64,000 bases of DNA from ZC4RG30 sp049841155. Its GTDB lineage: Bacteria; Pseudomonadota; Gammaproteobacteria; Steroidobacterales; Steroidobacteraceae. The stretch lies in the NCBI GenBank assembly GCA_049841155.1, contig JASGHI010000003.1:682001-746000 (forward strand), in the 5' to 3' direction. Shown here one piece after another: positions 20,865-31,313 of the stretch (position 1 is the stretch's first letter; each line of letters begins with the position of its first letter). The position numbers and the translations under genes were made by a program. The notes under the pieces are model-generated. The model was not told the DNA's origin. It saw only the letters and a program-made list of their open reading frames with translations, and did no database searches.

Positions 20865-22130
20865 TCAGGCTCCGCCGGCACCGGCCGGACGCAGACGCAG
20901 CAGCGTGGATTGCGGACCATCCGCCAGCACATAGAGCGCGCCATCCGGTCCCTGGCGCACGTCGCGCACGCGCATGTTGCGCTGTTGCAGCAGCCACTCC
21001 TCGCCCACCACGCGGTCGCCATCCATCTGCAGCCGCACCAGCTTCATGCCGGCAAGACCGCCGACGAAGATGCTGCCATCCCACTGCGGGAACAAGGTGC
21101 CGCGATAGACCACCATGCCCGACGGCGCGATGACCGGATCCCAGTAATACACCGGCTGTTCCATGCCCGCCTTCGCGGTAATGCCCTCGCCGATGATCTC
21201 GCCGGAGTAGTTGATGCCGTAGCTGATCACCGGCCAGCCATAGTTGCGGCCGGGTTGCGGCTGATTGAGCTCATCGCCGCCGAGCGGGCCATGTTCCACC
21301 GTCCACAGCTTGCCCGTGCGGCTGTCTATGGCGGAGGACTGCACATTGCGGTGACCATAGGACCAGATCTCCGGCCTGGCATCGCTGCGGCCGACGAAGG
21401 GGTTGTCCGCCGGCACGCTGCCGTCCGGATTCAGGCGCACCACTTTGCCGAAATGGCTGTTGAGGTCCTGAGCGTGCACTCTGGACTGCGGCAGCGAGCG
21501 CTCGCCCAGGGTAAGAAACAGCTTCCCGTCCGGAGCAAAGACGATGCGCGACCCGAAGTGCAGGTTCGACTGGAAGGTCGGCATCTGCCGGAAGATGACT
21601 TTCACGTCATCGACACGCGCCTTGCCGCCCTCTTCCACCAGCACACCGCGGGCCAGCGCAGTGCCATTGCCTCCCTGGCGCGGCTCCGCATAGCTCCAGT
21701 AGATGGTGCGGTTGGCCGGGAAATCCGGATCCAGCGCGACGTCGAGCAAGCCACCCTGCCCGGCGTGATATACCGGCGGCACGCCGGCGATGGGCGCGGA
21801 CTTGCTGCCGTCGGCGCCGACGATACGCAGATTGCCGGGCCGCTCGCTGATGAGGAAACGGCCGTCGGGCAGAAAGGCCACCGCCCAGGGATTGTCGAGG
21901 CCGCTGGCCACGACCTGCACGTCGAGCTTCACATTGCTGTTTGCAGCGGGCGCGCGCGTTTGCCCGTCGAAGGCAGGGCGGAAGCCGGCACCATTGTTCG
22001 GACGCGTCTCCAGCGGCGCGGCGGCCGAAGAAGTGGCCGCAGCCGCCTGCCGCCCGCTCTCCGCGGAACAGGCGACCATGACGGGCGCGGTGGCCAGCGC
22101 CAGCAGCAATGCAATCATGCTGTTCTTCAT
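20865..22130 (-). CDS. PQQ-dependent aldose sugar dehydrogenase-like lipoprotein
   Basis: A 421-residue protein with a lipoprotein signal (VMVAC, Cys near 21), so probably membrane-anchored in the periplasm. The mature domain matches the soluble quinoprotein sugar dehydrogenase fold: LDNPWAVAFLPDGRFLISERPG near 78-99, GLLDVALDPDFPANR, HFGSRIVFAPDGKLFLTLGER and GWPVISYGINYSGE. It would oxidise aldoses in the periplasm with PQQ and Ca2+, as does E. coli YliI. No PQQ biosynthesis genes are in the window. Its start overlaps the serS stop by 4 nt, an unexpected coupling of a housekeeping synthetase gene to an exported dehydrogenase. Confidence 0.9.
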   Translation of the reverse strand: MKNSMIALLLALATAPVMVACSAESGRQAAAATSSAAAPLETRPNNGAGFRPAFDGQTRAPAANSNVKLDVQVVASGLDNPWAVAFLPDGRFLISERPGNLRIVGADGSKSAPIAGVPPVYHAGQGGLLDVALDPDFPANRTIYWSYAEPRQGGNGTALARGVLVEEGGKARVDDVKVIFRQMPTFQSNLHFGSRIVFAPDGKLFLTLGERSLPQSRVHAQDLNSHFGKVVRLNPDGSVPADNPFVGRSDARPEIWSYGHRNVQSSAIDSRTGKLWTVEHGPLGGDELNQPQPGRNYGWPVISYGINYSGEIIGEGITAKAGMEQPVYYWDPVIAPSGMVVYRGTLFPQWDGSIFVGGLAGMKLVRLQMDGDRVVGEEWLLQQRNMRVRDVRQGPDGALYVLADGPQSTLLRLRPAGAGGA

Positions 22131-23413
22131 GTCAGGGGTGCTTCGATGCGGTGAGATCCGAAATAAGGATGCAATGCGGCCGGCAGGCTGATCGAGCCAT
22201 CCTCGTTCTGTCCGTTTTCCAGCACCGCCACCAGCGCACGCCCCACCGCGACGCCCGAACCGTTCAAGGTGTGCACGGGCTCAGGCTTGCCCGTGGCGGG
22301 GTTGCGCCAGCGCGCCTGCATGCGGCGCGCCTGGAAGGCCTCGAAGTTGCTGCAGGAGGAAATCTCGCGGTAGCGCTGCTGGCCCGGCAGCCACACTTCG
22401 AGGTCGTAAGTCCGGCTGCTGGAAAAACCGGTGTCGCCGCTGCACAGAGCAACCACGCGGTACGGCAGTTCCAGCCGCTGCAGCACCGTCTCGGCATGAG
22501 CCGTGAGCTCCTCGTGCGCGGCGCGTGATTTTGCCGGCTCGACGATCTGCACGATCTCGACCTTATCGAACTGGTGCTGGCGGATCATGCCGCGCGTGTC
22601 CTTGCCGTGTGAGCCGGCCTCGGAGCGGAAGCATGGCGTATGCGCCACCAGCTTCAGCGGCAGCTCCAGCGGATCGAGGATCTGGTCGCGCACCAGGTTG
22701 GTGACCGGCACTTCGGCCGTCGGAATGAGGTAGTGGCCCTGCTCGCTGCGCACGGCGAACAGGTCCTGCTCGAACTTGGGCAGCTGGCCAGTGCCCGTCA
22801 GTGACGCGGCGGATGCGAGATAGGGCACGTACACCTCGGTGTAGCCATGCTCGCGGGTGTGCAGGTCGAGCATGAACTGGCCCAGCGCGCGATGCAGCCT
22901 TGCAATGGCCGAGCGCAGCACCACGAAGCGCGCGCCGGCGATGCGCGCACCGGCTTCGAAGTCGATGCCTCGCGCCAGGCGTTCGCCCAGATCCACGTGG
23001 TCGCGCGGCGTGAAACCCAGATCGCGCGGCGTGCCCCAGCGGCGCAGTTCGACATTCGCTGATTCATCGCGGCCATCGGGTACTTCTTCCTGCAGCAGGT
23101 TCGGGAGCCCGAGCTGCAGCGCATCGACCTCGGCCTGCACGGCGCCGATGGCCGATTCCGCGGCGGCCAGCTCTCCTCCCAGGGCCTCGGCCCGCGCCAG
23201 CAGCGGCGCGGCATCCTCGCCCCTGCCCTTGGCGATGCCTACCTGCTTCGACACGGCGTTGCGCTCGGCGCGCAGGCGGTCCGCCTCGACCTGGGCCTGC
23301 TTGCGCCGCTCCTCGAGCGCGCGCAGCGCGTCCAGGTCCAGCGCAAAGCCGCGGCGGGCGAGATTGCGCGCCACATCCTGCGGTGCGCTGCGCAGCAGTT
23401 TGGGGTCGATCAC
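22127..23413 (-). CDS. serS: Seryl-tRNA synthetase
   Basis: A 428-residue class II synthetase starting at GTG 23413. The N-terminal coiled-coil arm that grips the long variable arm of tRNA-Ser is at residues 30-100. The class II core carries motif 2 (HTPCFRSEAGSHGKDTRGMIRQHQF) and motif 3 (GSGVAVGRALVAVLEN). It charges tRNA-Ser in the cytoplasm; the cognate tRNA-Ser(UGA) is also in this window. It follows rarA with a 4-nt overlap, as part of the ftsK-lolA-vanZ-rarA-serS series. Confidence 0.98.
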   Translation of the reverse strand: MIDPKLLRSAPQDVARNLARRGFALDLDALRALEERRKQAQVEADRLRAERNAVSKQVGIAKGRGEDAAPLLARAEALGGELAAAESAIGAVQAEVDALQLGLPNLLQEEVPDGRDESANVELRRWGTPRDLGFTPRDHVDLGERLARGIDFEAGARIAGARFVVLRSAIARLHRALGQFMLDLHTREHGYTEVYVPYLASAASLTGTGQLPKFEQDLFAVRSEQGHYLIPTAEVPVTNLVRDQILDPLELPLKLVAHTPCFRSEAGSHGKDTRGMIRQHQFDKVEIVQIVEPAKSRAAHEELTAHAETVLQRLELPYRVVALCSGDTGFSSSRTYDLEVWLPGQQRYREISSCSNFEAFQARRMQARWRNPATGKPEPVHTLNGSGVAVGRALVAVLENGQNEDGSISLPAALHPYFGSHRIEAPLT

Positions 23414-24735
23414 GGTTCCTTTTTCCTCTCGTCGTCCAGTGTCCTGCGGCGCGCCATGGCCTCGCCTACCTTGATCTCGAAGCCGCGCGGCGCAGGCGAA
23501 TAATAGCGCCGCTGCGGCAACTCATCGGGCAGGTAGCGTTCGCCGGCAGCGTAGCCCTCTGCCTCGTCGTGCGCATAGCGGTAGCCGGCGCCGTGGCCCA
23601 GCTCCTTCATCAGCCGCGTCGGCGCATTGCGGAAGCGTGCGGGCACCTCCAGCGTGCCGAATTTTTCGGCATCCTCGCGCGCCTGGCCAAAGGCCTTGTA
23701 GACCGCATTGCTCTTCGGCGCCACGGCGAGGAATACCACGCACTGCGCCAGAGCCAGCTCTCCTTCGGGACTGCCGAGCCGGTCGTAGGCCTCCCAGGCT
23801 TCCAGCGCCATGGGCAGCGCACGCGGATCGCCGAGACCGATGTCCTCGACCGCCATGCGCACTATGCGGCGCGCGAGGTAGGCCGGATCGCAGCCGCCAT
23901 CGAGCATGCGCGCCAGCCAGTAGAGCGCCGCATCCGGATCGCTGCCGCGCACCGCCTTGTGCAATACCGAAATCTGGTCGTAGAACTGGTCGCCGCCCTT
24001 GTCGAAACGCCGCCGCGTGCCGGAGGCCAGCTCCGCCACGCGTTCGCGCGTCAGCGTGCCGTCCTCGGAAAGGTCCGCCAGCGTCTCCAGCATGCCGAGG
24101 GCGCGGCGCACATCGCCGTCGGCGGCCTGCGCCAGCGCTTCGAGCACTCCCTCGTCAGCGGTCAGATCCGCCCCACCCGGTCCGCGGCCGCCCAGCCCCC
24201 GATCCCGGTCGGCCAGCGCGCGCCGCAGCACCAGCACGATGTCCTGGGCGCCAACGGCCTTGAGCACGTACACCCGGGCGCGCGACAGCAGCGCCCCCAC
24301 GACCTCGAACGAGGGATTCTCGGTGGTGGCGCCGATGAAGACGATGGTGCCATCCTCGACGAAGGGCAGGAACAGATCCTGCTGCGCCTTGTTGAAGCGA
24401 TGCACCTCGTCGAGGAACAGCAGCGTAAGGCGGCCGGCGGCGCGTTGCGTGCGCGCCTCGTCGACCGCGGCACGGATTTCCTTCACGCCCGACATCACCG
24501 CCGACAGCGCGATGAAATGCGCGTCCATAGCGGCGGCGAACAGGCGCGCCAGCGTGGTCTTGCCGGTGCCGGGAGGCCCCCACAGGATCATCGAATGCGG
24601 CGGGCCGCGCTCCAGTGCCGCGCGCAGTGCCCGCCCCGCAGAAAGCAGATGCGGCTGGCCCACCACCTCATCGAGGGTCCGCGGCCGCATCCGGTCGGCA
24701 AGTGGCCGCCAGGCCGCCCCCGGAGCACTGCTCAT
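23410..24735 (-). CDS. rarA: Replication-associated recombination protein A (AAA+ ATPase)
   Basis: A 441-residue AAA+ protein of the RarA/MgsA/WRNIP1 family. The start at ATG 24735 overlaps the vanZ-like stop (ATGA); an upstream in-frame ATG is less likely. RMRPRTLDEVVGQPHLL is near the N-terminus, the Walker A GPPGTGKTT near 60-70, Walker B LLFLDEVHRF near 110 and sensor 1 in FIGATTENPSFEV. RarA acts at stalled replication forks. The lolA-rarA-serS neighbourhood is as in enterobacteria. Confidence 0.96.
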   Translation of the reverse strand: MSSAPGAAWRPLADRMRPRTLDEVVGQPHLLSAGRALRAALERGPPHSMILWGPPGTGKTTLARLFAAAMDAHFIALSAVMSGVKEIRAAVDEARTQRAAGRLTLLFLDEVHRFNKAQQDLFLPFVEDGTIVFIGATTENPSFEVVGALLSRARVYVLKAVGAQDIVLVLRRALADRDRGLGGRGPGGADLTADEGVLEALAQAADGDVRRALGMLETLADLSEDGTLTRERVAELASGTRRRFDKGGDQFYDQISVLHKAVRGSDPDAALYWLARMLDGGCDPAYLARRIVRMAVEDIGLGDPRALPMALEAWEAYDRLGSPEGELALAQCVVFLAVAPKSNAVYKAFGQAREDAEKFGTLEVPARFRNAPTRLMKELGHGAGYRYAHDEAEGYAAGERYLPDELPQRRYYSPAPRGFEIKVGEAMARRRTLDDERKKEP

Positions 24736-25139
24736 GTCCGGCGACCACCCGGGAAAATGTTCTCGACCCAGTGCGGCCAATGGCCCAGCGGAGTCAGCAC
24801 CAGGAGCACACCGAGCAAGGCGCCGATGCCATCGGCGAGCAGATCATGCCAGTCCGCCTGCCTGCCCAGCCCCATGGCGCCCTGCGCCACCTCGATGGCC
24901 GCACCGAATATCAGCAGCGCGATGACCAGACCCGGCAAGTCGCGCCGGAAGATCACGCTGCCGAACCAGAAGGCCAGCAGGAAGTAGGCGCCGGCATGCT
25001 CGGCCTTGTCCCAGACATGCACCTTGGGCAGATCGGCGGGCGGCAACAGGCTCATCACTGCAACCAGGCCGGCCAGCAGCAAACCTGCGGCGAACCACAG
25101 CCGCGGATACTTCAGGTCCTGCTGCAGTACCGGCTTCAA
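24732..25139 (-). CDS. VanZ-like membrane protein
   Basis: A 135-residue membrane protein with four hydrophobic segments (LWFAAGLLLAGLVAVMSLLP, AEHAGAYFLLAFWFGSVIF, VIALLIFGAAIEVAQG, DGIGALLGVLLVL). The pattern WDKAEHAGAYFLLAF followed by EVAQ and DWHDLLAD is that of VanZ-like proteins. The function is poorly known in proteobacteria. It overlaps lolA by 4 nt upstream and rarA by 4 nt downstream, so it is an insertion in the enterobacterial lolA-rarA order. Confidence 0.85.
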   Translation of the reverse strand: MKPVLQQDLKYPRLWFAAGLLLAGLVAVMSLLPPADLPKVHVWDKAEHAGAYFLLAFWFGSVIFRRDLPGLVIALLIFGAAIEVAQGAMGLGRQADWHDLLADGIGALLGVLLVLTPLGHWPHWVENIFPGGRRT

Positions 25140-25801
25140 GGCCGCGCAGTGCCGATGACGTCTGCGCCTGCCGGCGGCTCGAAGGTGACGAGCGCAGGAT
25201 CCACCGGCTGGTTGCGCTGAACCTGCATGAACTGCAGCTGCGAACGCTGGCCCAGGCGGTCCAGCACCACCATGCGCGCCAGCTGCGTCCCCTGGAAGCC
25301 GAACAAGGCTTCACGGAAATCCGATGCCGGGTCACGCGGCAGCACCTGCACCCAGTCCAGGCCCTCGCGGCGTCCAGTGCTGCGCACATCGAAAGCCGAA
25401 CGCAACTCGGCGCCGCCCGCGAGCAGCATGGCCGGCGACTGCGGCAACGCGTCGGAAAGTGCCCGTACCGTGACCTGCTGCAGGTCGCGGTCGTAGAACC
25501 AGAGATTGCGTCCGTCGGCAACCAGCAGCTGGGCCCCGGGATCCGCGCCGGCGGGCGTGGATTCCCAGCGGAATCTGCCCGGACGCACGATGATGAGACG
25601 GCCCTCGCCATCCTGCATCTGGCGCCCCTTCGCATCGGTGACGCTCTGCCGGAAGGTAGCGGACCAGGTGCGCAGGTCGTCGAGATAGCGGTCCAGCGGA
25701 GTGGCCACATCGGCCGCGACGAGGTGCATGGCCGGCAGCAACAGTGCCGCCGCCACGAGCCGCAGACCCAGACGCCGGGAAATTCTGCTCTGGCTGCGCA
25801 T
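25136..25801 (-). CDS. lolA: Outer-membrane lipoprotein carrier protein LolA
   Basis: A 221-residue periplasmic chaperone that carries lipoproteins from LolCDE to LolB. A signal peptide of about 29 residues (LVAAALLLPAMHLVAA) is followed by the LolA pattern: LDRYLDDLRTWSATFRQSV, GRLIIVRPGRFRWES, then LWFYDRDLQQVTV. The conserved order ftsK-lolA-rarA supports the call. The start is 2 nt after the ftsK stop, with the end overlapping the vanZ-like gene by 4 nt. Confidence 0.95.
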   Translation of the reverse strand: MRSQSRISRRLGLRLVAAALLLPAMHLVAADVATPLDRYLDDLRTWSATFRQSVTDAKGRQMQDGEGRLIIVRPGRFRWESTPAGADPGAQLLVADGRNLWFYDRDLQQVTVRALSDALPQSPAMLLAGGAELRSAFDVRSTGRREGLDWVQVLPRDPASDFREALFGFQGTQLARMVVLDRLGQRSQLQFMQVQRNQPVDPALVTFEPPAGADVIGTARP

Positions 25802-25803
25802 GA

Positions 25804-28182
<2,379 letters not shown>

Positions 28183-28220
28183 AATACTTCTCTGCCGGCA
28201 ATTCGGATGGAGAAGTATAC

Positions 28221-29180
28221 ATGACCGAGTTCGTGCACAGCCCGCTCATCATCCTGGGATCAGGGCCTGCCGGTTACAGCGCAGCGGTCTATGCTGCGCG
28301 CGCCAACCGCGCGCCGCTGCTGATCACGGGGCTGGAACAGGGCGGCCAGCTGATGACGACCACGGATGTGGACAACTGGCCGGGCGACGTCGAGGGTCTA
28401 CAGGGGCCGGCACTGATGGAGCGCATGCAGCGCCATGCCGAGCGCTTCAACACGCGCATCGTCAACGACCACATCCACACGGCGAGGCTCACCCAGCGCC
28501 CTTTCCTGCTGGAGGGCGATGCCGGCAAGTACAGCTGCGATGCCCTCATCATCGCCACCGGCGCGGCCGCCCGCTATCTCGGCCTGCCCTCCGAGGAGGC
28601 CTTCAAGGGCAAGGGCGTGTCGGCCTGCGCCACCTGTGACGGCTTCTTTTTCCGCGGCCAGCGCGTGGCCGTCGTCGGCGGCGGCAACACGGCAGTGGAA
28701 GAAGCGCTGTACCTGTCGAACATCGCCGCGCACGTGACGCTGGTGCACCGCCGCGACCGCCTGCGCAGCGAGAAGATCCTGCAGGATCACCTGATGGAAC
28801 GCGTGAAGGCCGGCAAGGTCAGCATCCGCTGGAACCATGCCGTGGAGGAAGTAGTGGGCGATGATGGCGGCGTGACTGGCCTGCGCATCCGTGCCACCGA
28901 CGGCAGCGGCAGCGACACGCTGGATGTCACCGGCGTGTTCATCGCCATCGGCCACTCGCCCAACACGGCATTGTTCACCGGGCAGCTGGACATGCGCGGC
29001 GGCTATCTCACGGTGAAAAGCGGCACCGAGGGCAACGCCACGGCCACCAGCCTCCCGGGCGTGTTCGCCGCGGGCGACGTGGCCGACTCCATCTACCGGC
29101 AGGCCATCACCTCCGCCGGATCCGGCTGCATGGCGGCGCTCGACGCGGACCGTTACCTGGAATCCGTGCCGGGTCATTGA
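28221..29180 (+). CDS. trxB: Thioredoxin-disulfide reductase
   Basis: A 319-residue flavoprotein starting at ATG 28221 after GGAGAAG; an in-frame ATG 57 nt upstream is discounted. The FAD motif GSGPAGYSAAVYAARA is at 13-28, the redox pair Cys136/Cys139 in CATCDG, the NADPH motif VVGGGNTAVEEALYLS near 151-166 and the C-terminal FAD motif GVFAAGDVADSIYRQAITSAG. It reduces thioredoxin with NADPH in the cytoplasm. In enterobacteria trxB also lies between aat and ftsK. Confidence 0.98.
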   Translation: MTEFVHSPLIILGSGPAGYSAAVYAARANRAPLLITGLEQGGQLMTTTDVDNWPGDVEGLQGPALMERMQRHAERFNTRIVNDHIHTARLTQRPFLLEGDAGKYSCDALIIATGAAARYLGLPSEEAFKGKGVSACATCDGFFFRGQRVAVVGGGNTAVEEALYLSNIAAHVTLVHRRDRLRSEKILQDHLMERVKAGKVSIRWNHAVEEVVGDDGGVTGLRIRATDGSGSDTLDVTGVFIAIGHSPNTALFTGQLDMRGGYLTVKSGTEGNATATSLPGVFAAGDVADSIYRQAITSAGSGCMAALDADRYLESVPGH

Positions 29181-29201
29181 GCGGGAGAGCCTGGACCAGG
29201 A

Positions 29202-30356
29202 ATGACGGCCGGCAAACCAGCTCTGGTGGCGCGCGAACTGGCCTCCATCGACGAGGTGGATGCGGCCGCGTGGAACCGGCTCGCAGGCACCGACTGCCCC
29301 TTCCTGCGGCATGAATTCCTCGCCGCGCTGGAACACAGCGGCTGCGCCACGCCGCGCACCGGCTGGACAGGCGCCCACCGCGCGCTGTTCGACGGCGACA
29401 CGCTGGTGGCGGCAGCGCCGGCCTACCGCAAGGACCATTCCTGGGGCGAGTTCGTGTTCGATTTCGCCTGGGCGCAGGCCTGGGCGCGCGCCGGCCGCGC
29501 CTACTACCCCAAACTGGTGTGCGCCGTGCCTTTCTCTCCCGTGGGCGGGCAGCGCCTGCTCACCCTGCCCGGCCGCGATGCCGCGCAGCTGCGCAGCGCG
29601 CTGGTGCGCGACCTGGCCGCGGCGGCGGTGGACGATGGGCTGTCGTCGGCGCATGCGCTGTTCATCAACGCCGCCGAGCATGAATGCTTTGCCGCGCAGC
29701 AATGGCTGCTGCGTCGGGATGTGCAGTTCCACTGGTACAACGCGCACTATCGCGATTTCGAGCACTACCTGGAAGGCTTCACAGCCGAAAAACGCAAGAA
29801 GCTGCGGCGTGAACGGCGGCGCTGCGCCGAGGCGGGCATCGAGTTCATGACCCTGCATGGGCCGCAGATCGACGCGGCCACGCTCGGGCAGATCCACGCG
29901 CTGCACGCGGCGAATTTCCATCGTCATGGCCACGAGCCTTATCTGAACCTCGCCTTCTTCCGCGAGATCCGCACCACGCTCGGCGAAACGCTGATGGTGA
30001 AGCTGGCGCGCCATCGCGGCCGCGTCGTCGGCGCCGCAGTGTTCTTCCGCTCGCCCACGGTGCTGTATGGCCGCTACTGGGGCGCATGCGAAGACTTCCA
30101 CAGCCTGCATTTCGAGACCTGCTACCACCAGGGCATCGAGTACTGCATCGCCGAGGGCCTGGAACGTTTCGAGCCGGGCACCCAGGGCGAACACAAGGTG
30201 GCGCGCGGCTTCGCGCCGCAGCTGACCTGGTCGGCGCACTACATCGTCGAGCCGGACCTGCGGGCCGCACTCGCCGAACATCTGCGCCGCGAGGGGCATG
30301 GCGTGGACGCATACGCCGGCGAAATCGGTCTGCACACGCCTTTTCGCCGCGGATGA
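29202..30356 (+). CDS. FemAB-like GNAT protein (PF04339 / DUF482 family)
   Basis: A 384-residue protein 21 nt after trxB. It has the DUF482 pattern: CPFLRHEFLAALEHSGCA near residue 32, HSWGEFVFDFAWAQAWARAG near 77, YYPKLVCAVPFSPVGGQRLL, and a C-terminal LEGFTAEKRKKLRRERRR and FEPGTQGEHKVARGF. These proteins have a doubled GNAT fold related to FemAB aminoacyl transferases and are annotated as peptidogalycan biosynthesis proteins without proof. The stop overlaps the start of aat, whose product also transfers amino acids from aminoacyl-tRNA; a functional link is only a suggestion. Confidence 0.87.
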   Translation: MTAGKPALVARELASIDEVDAAAWNRLAGTDCPFLRHEFLAALEHSGCATPRTGWTGAHRALFDGDTLVAAAPAYRKDHSWGEFVFDFAWAQAWARAGRAYYPKLVCAVPFSPVGGQRLLTLPGRDAAQLRSALVRDLAAAAVDDGLSSAHALFINAAEHECFAAQQWLLRRDVQFHWYNAHYRDFEHYLEGFTAEKRKKLRRERRRCAEAGIEFMTLHGPQIDAATLGQIHALHAANFHRHGHEPYLNLAFFREIRTTLGETLMVKLARHRGRVVGAAVFFRSPTVLYGRYWGACEDFHSLHFETCYHQGIEYCIAEGLERFEPGTQGEHKVARGFAPQLTWSAHYIVEPDLRAALAEHLRREGHGVDAYAGEIGLHTPFRRG

Positions 30357-31024
30357 AGGGCCTGACCTGGATTGCGGCCGACGCGCCGCCGGATGCGTTT
30401 CCGCCCCTCGACGCGGCCCTCGACGATCCCCCCGGCCTGCTGGCCGCGGGCGGTGACCTCTCCACCGCACGGCTGGTGGCCGCCTACGCACGCGGGATCT
30501 TTCCCTGGTACATGGAGGGACAGCCGGTGCTGTGGTGGTCGCCCGATCCGCGCGAAGTGCTGTTCCCGGCGCATTTGCACCGCTCGCGCAGCCTGCTGAA
30601 GCAGTTGCGCCGCGGCGACTTCAGGATCACCGAGAACCAGGCTTTCCTCGAGGTAGTGGAAGGCTGTGCGGCGGCGCGCAGCGCCAGCAACGGCACCTGG
30701 ATCACCCCTGCCATGCAGGCTGCCTATGTGCGGCTGCACCGTGCCGGCCATGCACACAGCATCGAGGTATGGCGGGGAGCGACGCTGGTGGGCGGGCTGT
30801 ACGGCGTGCGCAGCAGGCGGGTATTCAGCGGCGAGTCCATGTACAGCCGGGAAAGCAATGCCTCGAAGGCGGCGCTGTCCTGGCTTGCCGCCGGCTGCGC
30901 CAGCCGCGGCATCGAGCTCATAGACTGCCAGATGCCCTCGGCCCATCTGCGCAGCCTCGGCAGCCAGGCCCTGCCCCGCAGCCGCTTCCTCGCCTTGCTC
31001 GAAAATGGGCGCTCCGCAAGCTGA
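30353..31024 (+). CDS. aat: Leucyl/phenylalanyl-tRNA-protein transferase
   Basis: A 223-residue protein starting at ATG 30353, overlapping the previous stop by 4 nt. Family motifs are clear: FPPLDAALDDPPGLLAAGGDLS, ARGIFPWYMEGQPVLWWSPDPR, GTWITPAMQAAYVRLHRAG, and GESMYSRESNASKAALSWL. It adds Leu or Phe to N-terminal Arg or Lys of proteins, making N-degrons that ClpS hands to ClpAP; clpS and clpA lie just downstream on the other strand. Confidence 0.96.
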   Translation: MKGLTWIAADAPPDAFPPLDAALDDPPGLLAAGGDLSTARLVAAYARGIFPWYMEGQPVLWWSPDPREVLFPAHLHRSRSLLKQLRRGDFRITENQAFLEVVEGCAAARSASNGTWITPAMQAAYVRLHRAGHAHSIEVWRGATLVGGLYGVRSRRVFSGESMYSRESNASKAALSWLAAGCASRGIELIDCQMPSAHLRSLGSQALPRSRFLALLENGRSAS

Positions 31025-31026
31025 AA

Positions 31027-31055
31027 TTGCATTGCCGCGCCGGTTTATGCAGAAT
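31027..31055 (+). promoter_or_regulatory. Candidate sigma-70 promoter of infA
   Basis: TTGCAT at 31027-31032 and CAGAAT at 31050-31055 are 17 nt apart, just after the aat stop and 36 nt before the infA ATG. This would let infA be transcribed independently of aat. It is a motif-based call only. Confidence 0.45.
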
Positions 31056-31091
31056 TCGGCCCCCTCAAGCATCCGGGATACTGCTGCACAC

Positions 31092-31310
31092 ATGGCCAAA
31101 GACGACGCGATCCAGATGGAAGGCGAGGTCATCGAGACCCTGCCCAACACCACATTTCGCGTGCAGCTGAAGAACGGCCATGTCCTCACCGCCCACATCT
31201 CGGGCAAGATGCGCAAGAATTACATCCGCATCCTCACCGGGGATGCCGTGACGGTCGAGATGACGCCCTACGACCTGACTAAGGGACGCATCGTCTACCG
31301 CGGCCGCTGA
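31092..31310 (+). CDS. infA: Translation initiation factor IF-1
   Basis: A 72-residue S1/OB-fold protein of exact IF-1 length: MAKDDAIQMEGEVIETLPN, FRVQLKNGHVLTAHISGKMR and the C-terminal DLTKGRIVYRGR. It binds the ribosomal A site during initiation. It is convergent with clpA, with 3 nt between stop codons. The clpA-infA-aat neighbourhood is the same as in E. coli. Confidence 0.99.
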   Translation: MAKDDAIQMEGEVIETLPNTTFRVQLKNGHVLTAHISGKMRKNYIRILTGDAVTVEMTPYDLTKGRIVYRGR

Positions 31311-31313
31311 AGA

